64,000 nt of DNA from Deltaproteobacteria bacterium (GTDB lineage: Bacteria; Myxococcota_A; UBA9042; PHBI01). Under the pieces are notes generated by a model. That model searched no databases and was not told the DNA's origin. It worked only from the letters and a program-made list of their open reading frames with translations. This document shows, in pieces, positions 54,478 to 63,227 of this stretch (within the stretch, counting starts at the first letter, position 1; the number at the start of each line of letters is the position of its first letter). The stretch is taken from assembly GCA_011526585.1 (NCBI GenBank), contig WYBB01000056.1, forward strand, positions 1 through 64,000, written 5' to 3'. Made by a program: the position numbers and the translations under genes.

Positions 54478-55233
54478 ATGGTCATGGACCCGCTGCCCCG
54501 ATCGAAGTCACCGAACGAGCCCGCCGAAGCGTCCGAACGCCCCGATCTGCGCGTCGTCCGCGCTCCGCCCGAGCCGACCCCCAGCGACGAGGCGATCGTC
54601 GCCCTGGTGCTGGCGGGCGACGTCGAGCCGTTCGGGGTGCTCATGCGGCGCCACAACCAACGCCTCTTTCGGGTCACCCGCGCCATCTTGAAGCACGACG
54701 CGGAGGCCGAGGACGCGGTCCAGCAAGCCTATCTGTCCGCCTTCATGCACCTCGCGCAGTTCGCCGGCGGCTCCAGGTTCGCGACCTGGCTCACGCGCAT
54801 CGCGCTGAACGAAGCGCACGCTCGGGCACGGCGCCGCGCGCGCCGGGCCGAGGTCGAGCTCGAAGCGGGAGGTGAGGTCGCCATGATCCCACGCGACGAG
54901 ACTCCCACGCCGGAAGAGCAGAGCGTCGGCCGCGAGCTGACGAGGCTGCTCGAGGACTCGATCGACGCGCTGCCCGAGATCTATCGCGTCGTCGTCATGC
55001 TGCGGGAGGTACAGGAGCTGAACACCGCCGAGACCGCCGCCTGCCTCGGGCTCAGCGAAGAGGCGGTGAGGGTGCGTCTGCATCGCGGAAAGGCGCTCCT
55101 CCGCGAGGCGATGACGGCACGCCTGGAGGCTGGCGCGCCTTCGGCGTTTGCGTTCCTGGGGGCGCGCTGCGACCACATCGTCGCGACGGTGCTGGAGCGC
55201 CTCCGTACCACCATGCGCAGCGCGCAGCACTGA
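54478..55233 (+). CDS. ECF-type RNA polymerase sigma factor
   Basis: A 251-residue sigma-70 family factor. Sigma-2 is DVEPFGVLMRRHNQRLFRVTRAILKHDAEAEDAVQQAYLSAFMHLAQF with RFATWLTRIALNEA; sigma-4 is LPEIYRVVVMLREVQELNTAETAACLGLSEEAVRVRLHRGKALLRE (helix-turn-helix). A 40-residue C-terminal tail with GARCDHIVATVLERL is typical of one ECF subgroup. No anti-sigma gene is adjacent; the Rieske/FAD reductase gene follows after 14 bp and is the obvious first candidate target. Confidence 0.93.
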   Translation: MVMDPLPRSKSPNEPAEASERPDLRVVRAPPEPTPSDEAIVALVLAGDVEPFGVLMRRHNQRLFRVTRAILKHDAEAEDAVQQAYLSAFMHLAQFAGGSRFATWLTRIALNEAHARARRRARRAEVELEAGGEVAMIPRDETPTPEEQSVGRELTRLLEDSIDALPEIYRVVVMLREVQELNTAETAACLGLSEEAVRVRLHRGKALLREAMTARLEAGAPSAFAFLGARCDHIVATVLERLRTTMRSAQH

Positions 55234-55247
55234 ACGAGGAGCACGCC

Positions 55248-56804
55248 ATGGCGACCGAGGACACGACGCCAACGGGTCCGGACCTGGCCATCGGGGTCGA
55301 GCTCGACGCCATCCCGGAGGGTGGCTCGCTGCTGGGCCACGCCCACGGAGAGGCGGTCTTGCTGGTGCGAACCGGCGACGAGGTGTTCGCCATCGGGCCG
55401 AAGTGCAGCCACTACGGTGGACCGCTGGCCGAGGGGCTCGTCATCGGCTGCCAGGTGCGCTGCCCCTGGCATCATGCGCGCTTCGACCTGCGCACGGGCG
55501 ACGCGGTGGAGGCGCCAGCGCTGGACGCGCTGCCGTGTTGGGAGGTGGAGCGCAGCGGCGCTCGCGTCCGGGTCGGTGTGCGGCGGCCCCGCGAAGAGGC
55601 CGCGCTCACCCGGCGCGAGCCGGAGAGCGTCGTCATCGTCGGGGCGGGTGCGGCGGGCAACGCCTGCGCCGAGATGCTGCGGCGGCAGGGATACGCCGGC
55701 CCCGTCACGATGTTCGACGCCGAGGAGAGCGCGCCGGTCGACCGCCCCAACCTGTCGAAGGACTACCTCGCCGGCACGGCGCCCGAGGCCTGGGTCACGC
55801 TGCGCGACGGCGCGTTCTTCGCCGCGCAGGGGATCGAGCTGGTGGTCGGCACGCGGGTGGTGGCGCTCGACACCGAGGCGCGCGAGGTCCGCCTGGCCGA
55901 TGGTAGCACGCGTCGCTACGGGGCGCTCCTGCTCGCGACCGGCGCGGACCCGGTGCGGCTGCGCGTGCCCGGCGCCGACGGCGACCATGTCTTCAATCTG
56001 CGATCGCTCGCCGACAGCAGGGCGATCATCGCCCGCGCCGCAACCGCCAGGCGCGCCGTGGTCGTGGGAGCGAGCTTCATCGGGCTCGAGGTGGCGGCGT
56101 CGCTCCGCACGCGCGGCCTCGAAGTGACGGTGGTGGCGCCCGAGGCGCGCCCCCTCGAGAGAGTGCTCGGCCCCGAGCTCGGCGACTTCCTGCGCGCGCT
56201 CCACGAGGAGCACGGCGTCGTCTTCCGGCTGGGGCACACGCTCGCGCGGATCGAGGCCGAGGCGGTGGTGCTCGATGACGGCGCGCGCCTGCCGGCGGAC
56301 CTGGTGGTCGTCGGCGTGGGCGTGCGGCCTGCGCTGGAGCTCGCGGAGCGCGCCGGGCTCGCGCTCGACCGCGGGGTCATCGTGAACGAGCGTCTCGAGA
56401 CCAGCGCGCCGGGTGTGTTCGCCGCAGGCGACATCGCGCGCTGGCCGGATGAACATGCCGAAGGAGGCCTCCGCATCGAGCACTGGGTCGTGGCACAGCG
56501 ACAGGGGCAGCTCGTGGCCCGCAACATGCTCGGTGCTGGTGAGCGTTTCCACGCCGCGCCGTTCTTCTGGAGCCAGCACCATGACGTCGTGATCGCGTAC
56601 GTCGGCCATGCGGCGAGCTGGGATCGCGTCGAGCTCATCGGCAGCCTCGCGGCGGGCGATTGCATGCTCGTGTATCACCAGGGGACGAGGATCGCGGCGG
56701 TCGCGACCCTCTTCCGCGACGGCGAAAGCCTCGCCGCCGAGGACCTGCTGGAGCGCGGTGATCAGGCCGGGCTCGCCGCCCTCGTCGCGCGCGCTCGCGC
56801 GTGA
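55248..56804 (+). CDS. Rieske [2Fe-2S]-FAD pyridine nucleotide oxidoreductase
   Basis: A 518-residue fusion. Residues 1-110 are a Rieske domain with both ligand pairs, Cys53-x-His55 (CSHYGG) and Cys72-x2-His75 (CPWHH). The rest is a FAD/NAD(P)H reductase of the AIF/ferredoxin-reductase type: VVIVGAGAAGNACAEMLRRQGYAGPVTMF, ATGADPVRLRVPGADG, a second nucleotide site VVVGASFIGLEVAASLRTRG and TSAPGVFAAGDIARW. AIFM3-like proteins of this order occur in many bacteria; electron acceptor is unknown. RBS ACGAGGAG before ATG. It lies 14 bp after the sigma factor. Confidence 0.95.
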   Translation: MATEDTTPTGPDLAIGVELDAIPEGGSLLGHAHGEAVLLVRTGDEVFAIGPKCSHYGGPLAEGLVIGCQVRCPWHHARFDLRTGDAVEAPALDALPCWEVERSGARVRVGVRRPREEAALTRREPESVVIVGAGAAGNACAEMLRRQGYAGPVTMFDAEESAPVDRPNLSKDYLAGTAPEAWVTLRDGAFFAAQGIELVVGTRVVALDTEAREVRLADGSTRRYGALLLATGADPVRLRVPGADGDHVFNLRSLADSRAIIARAATARRAVVVGASFIGLEVAASLRTRGLEVTVVAPEARPLERVLGPELGDFLRALHEEHGVVFRLGHTLARIEAEAVVLDDGARLPADLVVVGVGVRPALELAERAGLALDRGVIVNERLETSAPGVFAAGDIARWPDEHAEGGLRIEHWVVAQRQGQLVARNMLGAGERFHAAPFFWSQHHDVVIAYVGHAASWDRVELIGSLAAGDCMLVYHQGTRIAAVATLFRDGESLAAEDLLERGDQAGLAALVARARA

Positions 56805-57013
56805 ACCGTGCGCTCGGCGTGCCGCGGCTCGCAGGCGTGCCGCCGCGGAGCCTCAGAGCTGACGAGGCCGGCGTGCGAGGCCGCACGTGTCGGCTGGGTG
56901 TGATCCCCCGGCGCGCGCCTCCTCGCACGGTCCCGCCGGACGCCGTCGCAGCGCGAGCGACGGCATGCGTGATGCACCTGTGGTGAAGCGGGCTCACGGC
57001 CCGGAGGTGCAGG

Positions 57014-58722
57014 ATGTATCGGCGTGCGGCGGTCGGGTGGATCGGGGTCGCGACGGCGCTGATCTCGGGGTGTGAGAGCGACTCCGGCGAGGGCGTCGAC
57101 CTGCCGACCTTCGGCGAGATCGGGGTCGAGTCGGCGCCCGGGGTGGTGACCGGGACCTGGAGCGGGTCGGGGGTCGTCGTGGAGTTCATGGCGGTCTCGC
57201 TCTCGGAGGCGGAGTCGTTTGCGACCTTCCAGCTCCAAGGCGCCGAGGGTGGGCTCGCGGTCGACGTCGCCAGCGGCGAGGTCGCGACGATCACCTGGCA
57301 GGGCGTCGCGATCGACGGCTACGGCGAGCTGACGCCCGAGGAAGCGAGCGCGCTCGACGACCTCCTCGGCGGTGCGCTCTGGGACGCGCTGGCGACCGTG
57401 CCGATCGAGCTCGCCTGCCGCGAGGACACCTCGGACCTGGCGTCGACGGCGGCGCTGGTCCTGCCGCTGCAGATGGCGCTCAAGTACCGGCGAGGCGACC
57501 GCGAGCGCTGGCTGCGCGGGCTCGCCGCGATCGCGAGCGCTGGCTGCGCGCGCTCGCCGCGGCCTCGAGCTGCGGCCACGTGCAGGTCGATCCGACCGAG
57601 CCGGACGAGCGCCCGGCGGCGACGGTGCTCAACATGAGCAACGACTCGTTGGTCCCGGTCGTCTACGGGTTCTTCCCGTTCGACGAGGAGGGCGCCGCCG
57701 ATCTCGCGGATCCGGGGATCCTCGCGCCGCTGCTCCTGCCGTCGCCGACGCCCGCGCCGATCGGGCCGTGCAAGTCGCTGTGCCGCGGGGCGTGCGGCGC
57801 CGACTGTACGCGCCGGAACTGCACGGTCACGCGTGAGTGGCGCTGTGTGCAGGCCGCCGACGGCAGCGGCAACACCGGCCGCAAGGAGGAGTGGAGCGTC
57901 TTCAACTGCGGCGTGCACCCGGGTTGCGTGTGGCACGACCAGTGCTTCGACGACTGCAACGCCGCGCACGGCTGCGGGTCGTGGCGCGCCGCGCTCTGCC
58001 GCCACAACCCCCATGACGGCTGCGACGTCACGGCAAGTGAGACCTACGGCTACCTCGAGTGCGTGAAGTGGGCGCACGGCTGGGGGACCTTCACCCACCG
58101 CCAGGACTTCGCCTATCCCGTGCCGTACAGCGACGTCTACGACGCGCTCGAGTGTCCCACCTCCACCGTCGTCGACCAGCTCCCCGACTTCAACATCTGC
58201 AGCGTCTCGATCAACATCACCGGGACCTACACCGACTCGCATGGGGAGACGCGCGACGACGACGAGCTCCTGATGATCGGCAACTGGCACAACGATCCGG
58301 ATCAAGGCGGCAAGCCGGTCTACTTCGGCGGCATGAGCGGCAACAACTTCATCGCCGAGCTCGCGGCGGTGACCTACGCCAACGGGAGCAGCAGCGGTCG
58401 GATCTCGCTGGCGATCACCTTCGACGAGAAGGCGGGCACCGTCGCCGCGTTCAGCGCCTCGCGCTACTGGCAAGAGCCCTACGGCTACGCGTTCTCGGGC
58501 AAGAACGTGGCGGCCGAGAACCCCGCCGCGCCGTTCGCCGACGACCGCTTCATCGGCGGCGCCTATGACCCTGCCACCGCCGGGCCGATGGTCGACTCGG
58601 TCAAGCACACGCACGAGGACTACGTCGGGCCTGGCCCCTACGCGGGCAAGGACACCTACACCCTCGGCAGCTACACGGTGAAGAGCGTGACCATCTCCTG
58701 TGTCGTGAGCGACGAGCGCTGA
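57014..58722 (+). pseudogene. Lipoprotein with phospholipase-A2-like Cys/His motif, frame broken near 57529
   Basis: The first part (from ATG 57014) has a lipobox (VATALISGC) and reads to a stop at 57637. A second frame, open across 57497-58722, contains the remainder: a cysteine-rich region with CKSLCRGACGADC, a GCVWHDQC motif resembling the CxxHDxC of phospholipase A2, and further conserved cysteines. A change of reading frame at 57528/57529 joins the parts into one protein of about 568 residues. The site coincides with a 32-bp tandem duplication. Either the gene is inactivated, or one base was lost (inserting a G restores a 33-bp in-frame repeat DRERWLRxLAA). A real frame break and a sequencing error are both possible. 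PLA2-like function is inference from one motif. Confidence 0.7.
57497..57560 (+). repeat. Adjacent 32-bp tandem duplication at the frame break
   Basis: Unit one at 57497-57528 and unit two at 57529-57560 are identical in 30 of 32 bases (differences at the third and twenty-third positions). Both encode DRERWLRxLAA but in different frames because 32 is not a multiple of three. Confidence 0.93.
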
Positions 58723-58867
58723 GCGGATGCGCCGCGCGTGGACCGCGAAGGCGAACCGCCACGCACGGCGAGCGCGCTTGACTCGGCGCCGCCCGCCCGC
58801 CGAGATCACGAGAGCAAGGCGCCCGCAGGGGGCGTCGGCGAGCAGCGGGAAGCGGAGAGCCGGGCGC

Positions 58868-60235
58868 ATGACGACGACAGGACAGCTCGCGAGGTTGCTC
58901 GCGGTCATGTGGCTCATCGGCGTGGCGACGCCCGCCGCGCGCGCCCATGGCGCGTTTCCGACCAGCAGCGCCATCGCCTTCGGACCAGGGACCGGAGACA
59001 TCCTCCTCGGCACGAACTTCGGCGGCGTGCTGGTGAGGCGTGACGGCGGGCTCTCGATCATCTGCGAGTCGGCCGTGACCGGGCTCACGCAGTCGCTCGG
59101 CGGCTGGGCCTGGCTCGACTCGGGGATCGTGCTCGGCGTGGTCACCGACGCCGGCCTCTCGCGCGGGGTCTTCGCCTCCGACCCGAGCGCGTGTGTCTAC
59201 GGCACGGTGAGCGGAACGGAGGCCTACCTCATGCGGGACCTCGCCGCCGATCCGGACGACGGCGACGGCTACTACGCGACCGGGGCGGACGACGCGCGCG
59301 TGGTGCTCTTGCACGGGCGGGCCGGCCAGGCGGCGAACAGCTTGTGGGAGGGTCCGGCGGGGCCCGCGATCGACGCGGCCACGGTGCGTGCCGGCGGCGG
59401 CCACGCCTACGCGGTGATCTCACGGGCGGGCGAGGCGACGTTGGTGCACCACGACGGCGTGCAGGTGACGAGCACGACCCACATGCTCGACGACGGCGTG
59501 ATCCTGCGCGTGCTCGGCGTGTCGTCGAGCGCGCCGACGACGCTCTGGCTCACGCGCTCCGGCGATCAGGGCGACGAGCTCCTCATGAGCGAGGACGCGG
59601 GCCTCACGCTGACGCCGATCACGGTCGTCGCGGGGCGCGTCGGCGGCTTCGCGATGCGCGACGAGGTCGTCTGGGTGCAGAGCCTCGAGCGCGGCGTGTA
59701 TCGCTCGGACGACGGCGGTCGCAGCTTCGCGCCGCTGCCCGATGGGCCGCTCGGGAGCTGCCTCGCGGTCGGCCCGGACGGGCGCCTCTTCGCGTGCGGC
59801 GTGCCGTGGCGCGACGGCTTCGCGCTCGGCGTGAGCGAAGACGGCCGCACGTTCTCGGCCGTGCTCACGTTCTTCGACGCGATCGAGGGCCCGATCCAGT
59901 GCGCGCAGGCGCCCGAGACGACGGCGCTCTGCGCCGAGGAGCTCGACTTCCTGCGCGACTACTACGGCTTCGTGTACGTGCCGCCGGCAGCCGAGGGCGA
60001 CGCGAGCGACGGGGAGACCGGCGCGCCCGAGTCAGTGGAGTCGGTCGAGCCGAGCGCCGGCGCCGAGGTCGCGGAGCCGGTCGCCGACCCCGGCGCGGGC
60101 GACGGCTGTCGCGCTGGAGCGGCCTCGTGGCTGGCGGCCTGGGCGCTGATCGTCGCGCTGATCGCGGCGGGTCTCACTCGAAGACGAGGCGATATTGCAA
60201 GGTGGTGTGCGGCACGCGGATGCCGTCGACCGTGA
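58868..60235 (+). CDS. Exported repeat (BNR-like) protein with MYXO-CTERM-like tail
   Basis: A 455-residue protein with an N-terminal signal (LARLLAVMWLIGVATPAARA). The mature part has BNR-like turns (YRSDDGGRSFAPLPDG, LLMSEDAGLTL, GVSEDGRTFSAVL), suggesting a propeller that binds a carbohydrate or protein. The C-terminus has an Asp/Glu linker, then GDGCRAGAASWLAAWALIVALIAAGLTRRRG, i.e. Cys, hydrophobic helix and basic cluster as in MYXO-CTERM. About 15 residues follow RRR and overlap the convergent lipoprotein gene by 62 bp. ATG 58868 is used; the upstream open frame is spurious. Confidence 0.8.
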   Translation: MTTTGQLARLLAVMWLIGVATPAARAHGAFPTSSAIAFGPGTGDILLGTNFGGVLVRRDGGLSIICESAVTGLTQSLGGWAWLDSGIVLGVVTDAGLSRGVFASDPSACVYGTVSGTEAYLMRDLAADPDDGDGYYATGADDARVVLLHGRAGQAANSLWEGPAGPAIDAATVRAGGGHAYAVISRAGEATLVHHDGVQVTSTTHMLDDGVILRVLGVSSSAPTTLWLTRSGDQGDELLMSEDAGLTLTPITVVAGRVGGFAMRDEVVWVQSLERGVYRSDDGGRSFAPLPDGPLGSCLAVGPDGRLFACGVPWRDGFALGVSEDGRTFSAVLTFFDAIEGPIQCAQAPETTALCAEELDFLRDYYGFVYVPPAAEGDASDGETGAPESVESVEPSAGAEVAEPVADPGAGDGCRAGAASWLAAWALIVALIAAGLTRRRGDIARWCAARGCRRP

Positions 60236-62309
60236 CGGTGTGCGCGCCGGCGGGCACCGCGACGTCTTCGAAGCGCCAGCTCGGCGCGCCGCACGGGATC
60301 ACCAGCTCGGCCCAGGTGCTGGCGTCGCCGCGATCGCCGCGCAGAACGGCGCGCGCGCGGTGCAGCGGGCAGGGCCCCTCGTCGGGCGGGTACTGGCCGT
60401 CGACCGTGATGGTGCCGCTGACGGTGACGGCGCGCACGTCGAGGTCGAGCCCGTGCGTGTCGGCCGTGACGTCGATGCGGTCGGCGACCCGCACCTGGGG
60501 CGGCAGGCGCGAGCCGCCCGCGCTCGCCACGATCGCGTCGTAGGCGCCGAGCGGCAGGCGCAGCGCGTAGTCGCCGCGGGTCTCGCACGGCAGCAGCACC
60601 GACCAGGCCGAGCGCAGCGGGGCGTCGAGCGGCCTGAAGGCGATCCCCAGCCCGTCGGGGTGCGCGTCGCAGAGGTCGGCGAGCGGTGCGCCGTTGAGCG
60701 TGAGCGTGCCGCGCAGCTCCGCGGTGCGGAGGTCGAGCACGATCGGCTCGGCCGAGGGCAGCGTGACGAGGGCGTTCAGATCGAACACGATCGGATCCTC
60801 GACGAACGGCAGGCGCGCCTGGCTCAGGTGAGCGCGGTAGGTGCCCGGCGGGAGGGCGAGCACGACGCGGCCGGCGCTGGTGCACGGCAGGCGGGTGTAG
60901 CTGCCGGAGGCGTGCGCGTCGTCGGCGATCAGCACGAGCGTGGCGAGCGTGGTGGTGCAGCCGTCGGTCGGCCAGGGGCCGCCGTCGAGGGTGAGCGTGA
61001 CCTGCGCCGGCACGGTGGCGACGTCGAGCGCGAGCGGTGCGGCCGCGGGCACGCTCACCGCGTCCGCGACGCGGGCCCAGCCAGGCAGGTTCGAGCCCTC
61101 GCCGCCGACGTGGACCTCGTAGTCGCCGTGCGGCAGGGTGGCGGCGAAGCTCCAGTCGGTGTCGCAGGGGATCTGCACGTACTGCGTGGTGCCGTCGTGT
61201 CGATCGACGAAGCGCAGCTGCGCCGCGCGCGTATGGCAGTCGACGGTCGCGGGGGTCGCGCCGTCGAGGGTGAGGGTGCCGCTGACGGTCGCGGTGCGCA
61301 CGTCGAAGATGGTGTCGTCGGGCGCGGGGCGGTAGGCGGCGCGCGCGAGGCTCTGGTCCTCGGGCAGGCTCGTCCGGCCGGGCCACGCGCCGACGGAGAC
61401 CGCGTAGCTGCGATCGCGGTGCAGCAAGACGTCCTCGAACGCGAGCAGCGGTGCGCACCGGAGATAGGCGGTCACCTGGGCCGGCGCGTCGGTCTCGCGG
61501 AAGTCGATCGCGACCTCGTCGGCGCCGTCGCACGCCGGGTAGACGATGGGCGGGGCGCCGTTCTGGGTGATGACGCCGTCGAGCGAGACGACGGCGACCT
61601 CGAGCGCCAGGTCGGTCCGGTCGTGCTCGATGTCGATCCGCGGCAGCACGCTCAGGGTCCCGAGCATGCTCGAGGGCGGCGTGGCGCCGATCGTGAGCGT
61701 CATCGGCATGAAAATGTCCACCGCATAGGCGTGTGGCGCCGGCAGTCGCGTCGTGAACGCGCGGCTCGCTCCCGAACACGGCAGCTGCACCTCGTGCACC
61801 TGATCGTGCGCGTCCAGCGCGATGAAGCGCAGGGTGGCGCAGCGGAGCTCGCCCTCGACCGCGAGCGTGCCCGCCACGAGCGCCGTGTGGATGTCGATGT
61901 GCAGGTCGTGCGCGGGGTCGACGGGGCACTCGCCGCTCGTGCAGGTCGGGGTGCTCGTGTCCTCGGGCTCCGCGAGGTCGGCCGTATCGTCGGCATCGTG
62001 CTCGGGTGTGTGGTCGGTGTCGGTCGCGTCGTTCCGGTCGGTCGCGTCGGTTGCGTCCGTCGGGTCGGTGTCGATCGCGACGTCCTCGACGGTGTCGTGC
62101 GCCTCGACGAGATCGGAGTCGGGTCGGGTGTCGGGCTCGGTGGCGACGTCGGACTCGACCTCGGCGTCGGGGGTGTCCTGGGTGACTCCGTCCGCGGTGT
62201 CACACGCGAAGGACCCGAGCGTCGCGGCCAGGGTGGCGGCTGCGACGACGAGGCGGGGATGAGGGCAGGGACGGGACACGGCACGACCTCCGACGGGTGC
62301 GTCGCTCAT
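60174..62309 (-). CDS. Lipoprotein with six Cys-paired beta-sandwich repeats
   Basis: A 711-residue protein with a lipobox-like LGSFAC (Cys36; -2 Phe is non-canonical) and a Thr/Asp-rich tail to about residue 125 with DATDATDRNDATDTD runs. Six domains of about 96 residues follow, starting near 142, 238, 338, 430, 528 and 626. Each begins V[SA]GTLT[LV]DG-like, has a Cys early and a second Cys about 21-28 residues later (pairs 157/178, 260/285, 358/382, 451/476, 547/575, 647/673) ending in LPC/IPC, and then xLPxGxY-type strands. This resembles carboxypeptidase-regulatory-like or PEGA-type beta-sandwich repeats. Function unknown; cell-surface display is likely. Convergent overlap of 62 bp with the MYXO-CTERM gene. 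Confidence 0.82.
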   Translation of the reverse strand: MSDAPVGGRAVSRPCPHPRLVVAAATLAATLGSFACDTADGVTQDTPDAEVESDVATEPDTRPDSDLVEAHDTVEDVAIDTDPTDATDATDRNDATDTDHTPEHDADDTADLAEPEDTSTPTCTSGECPVDPAHDLHIDIHTALVAGTLAVEGELRCATLRFIALDAHDQVHEVQLPCSGASRAFTTRLPAPHAYAVDIFMPMTLTIGATPPSSMLGTLSVLPRIDIEHDRTDLALEVAVVSLDGVITQNGAPPIVYPACDGADEVAIDFRETDAPAQVTAYLRCAPLLAFEDVLLHRDRSYAVSVGAWPGRTSLPEDQSLARAAYRPAPDDTIFDVRTATVSGTLTLDGATPATVDCHTRAAQLRFVDRHDGTTQYVQIPCDTDWSFAATLPHGDYEVHVGGEGSNLPGWARVADAVSVPAAAPLALDVATVPAQVTLTLDGGPWPTDGCTTTLATLVLIADDAHASGSYTRLPCTSAGRVVLALPPGTYRAHLSQARLPFVEDPIVFDLNALVTLPSAEPIVLDLRTAELRGTLTLNGAPLADLCDAHPDGLGIAFRPLDAPLRSAWSVLLPCETRGDYALRLPLGAYDAIVASAGGSRLPPQVRVADRIDVTADTHGLDLDVRAVTVSGTITVDGQYPPDEGPCPLHRARAVLRGDRGDASTWAELVIPCGAPSWRFEDVAVPAGAHTVTVDGIRVPHTTLQYRLVFE

Positions 62310-62432
62310 GGCGCATGACGCGGGAGCGGTTGGGTACCGCGTGAGGGCGCGCGGATGAAGCTTCGGCACGATGACCTCGGAGGTCAGCGCGGCGTGTTCC
62401 AAGGCATGCACGTGGCGACCGGCCGGCACCCG

Positions 62433-62852
62433 TCACGGCACTGCACGGCGGCGCCTTCGCCTGCGAGCTGCACGCGCGTCGAGGTGGGCGGTCCCGTCGT
62501 AGGCCTGGATGAGCGGATCGGCGGAGACCAGCACGAGCCCATCGATCCGTGCCTGCGCGATGAGCAGCCGATCGAAGGGATCGAGATGATGCATCGGGAG
62601 ACGTGCGACCTCGTCGACGTGGGCCATCTCCACGGGCCAAGGGGTGAAGCCTTCCTCGGCGACCGCCTCGGCCACGGTGCCCTCGAGCTCGAGCTTACCC
62701 AGCGCGCGCTTGATGACGATCTCCCACCCCACGATCGCGCTGATGTACACCTCGTTGCTCGGGTCGTGGATCGCCCGACGCGCCTCGTCGCCGAGCTCGG
62801 GCGCGTCGCTCCGCCACCACAGGAAGACGTGCGTATCCAGGAGCAGCCTCAC
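62433..62852 (-). CDS. vapC: PIN-domain toxin (VapC family)
   Basis: A 139-residue PIN protein: MRLLLDTHVFLWW (first Asp), ISAIVGWEIVIKRALGKL (Glu), HHLDPFDRLLIAQARIDGLVLVSAD (Asp pairs). This is the PIN_Sll0205-like group commonly paired with Phd antitoxins. The extreme C-terminus is very basic (ARRRRRRRAVP). It overlaps the antitoxin gene by 4 bp (ATGA). Confidence 0.93.
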   Translation of the reverse strand: MRLLLDTHVFLWWRSDAPELGDEARRAIHDPSNEVYISAIVGWEIVIKRALGKLELEGTVAEAVAEEGFTPWPVEMAHVDEVARLPMHHLDPFDRLLIAQARIDGLVLVSADPLIQAYDGTAHLDARAARRRRRRRAVP

Positions 62853-63094
62853 TCGTCCTCCGCGAGACCGAACGCGCGAGCGATGGCGTCCGGCAAGGGC
62901 GCGTCGAAGTCGGTCGCGATCCGGATCCGCCCCTTGGCGCGGCCGGGACGTCGCTCGGGTCTCGCTCCGGCGAAGGGCACCAGGCGCGCCATCGGTGAGC
63001 CGGCCTTGGCGATGATGATCTCTTCGCCTGCGGCCGCGCGCTCGACCAGCTCCGAGAGGTGGGTCTTCGCCTCGTAGAGATTCACCTGGGTCAT
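62849..63094 (-). CDS. Phd/YefM-type antitoxin
   Basis: An 81-residue protein beginning MTQVNLYEAKTHLSELVERAAAGEEIIIAKAGSPMARLVP, the Phd/YefM N-terminal fold that dimerises and binds DNA. The C-terminal tail (RIRIATDFDAPLPDAIARAFGLAEDE) is of the type that inserts into the toxin. Stop and toxin start overlap as ATGA. A Phd/VapC mixture of families is common. Confidence 0.93.
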   Translation of the reverse strand: MTQVNLYEAKTHLSELVERAAAGEEIIIAKAGSPMARLVPFAGARPERRPGRAKGRIRIATDFDAPLPDAIARAFGLAEDE

Positions 63095-63227
63095 CGTGCC
63101 TCCATCGTGCAGCGCCGCAGTCTAGCGCATGACCAATCTGTGGGTCTACGCATGGGTCCCGCCCTGACTCTGACCGCAGGTGGGCAGGCAGGCCAGCGTC
63201 GTGTCGTGGAGACCCCTCGGCCGTGCG

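Noticed and set aside
56801..56986. 61-codon open frame after the Rieske reductase
   Set aside because: It overlaps the reductase stop, has no ribosome site and shows random-looking Arg/Pro composition.
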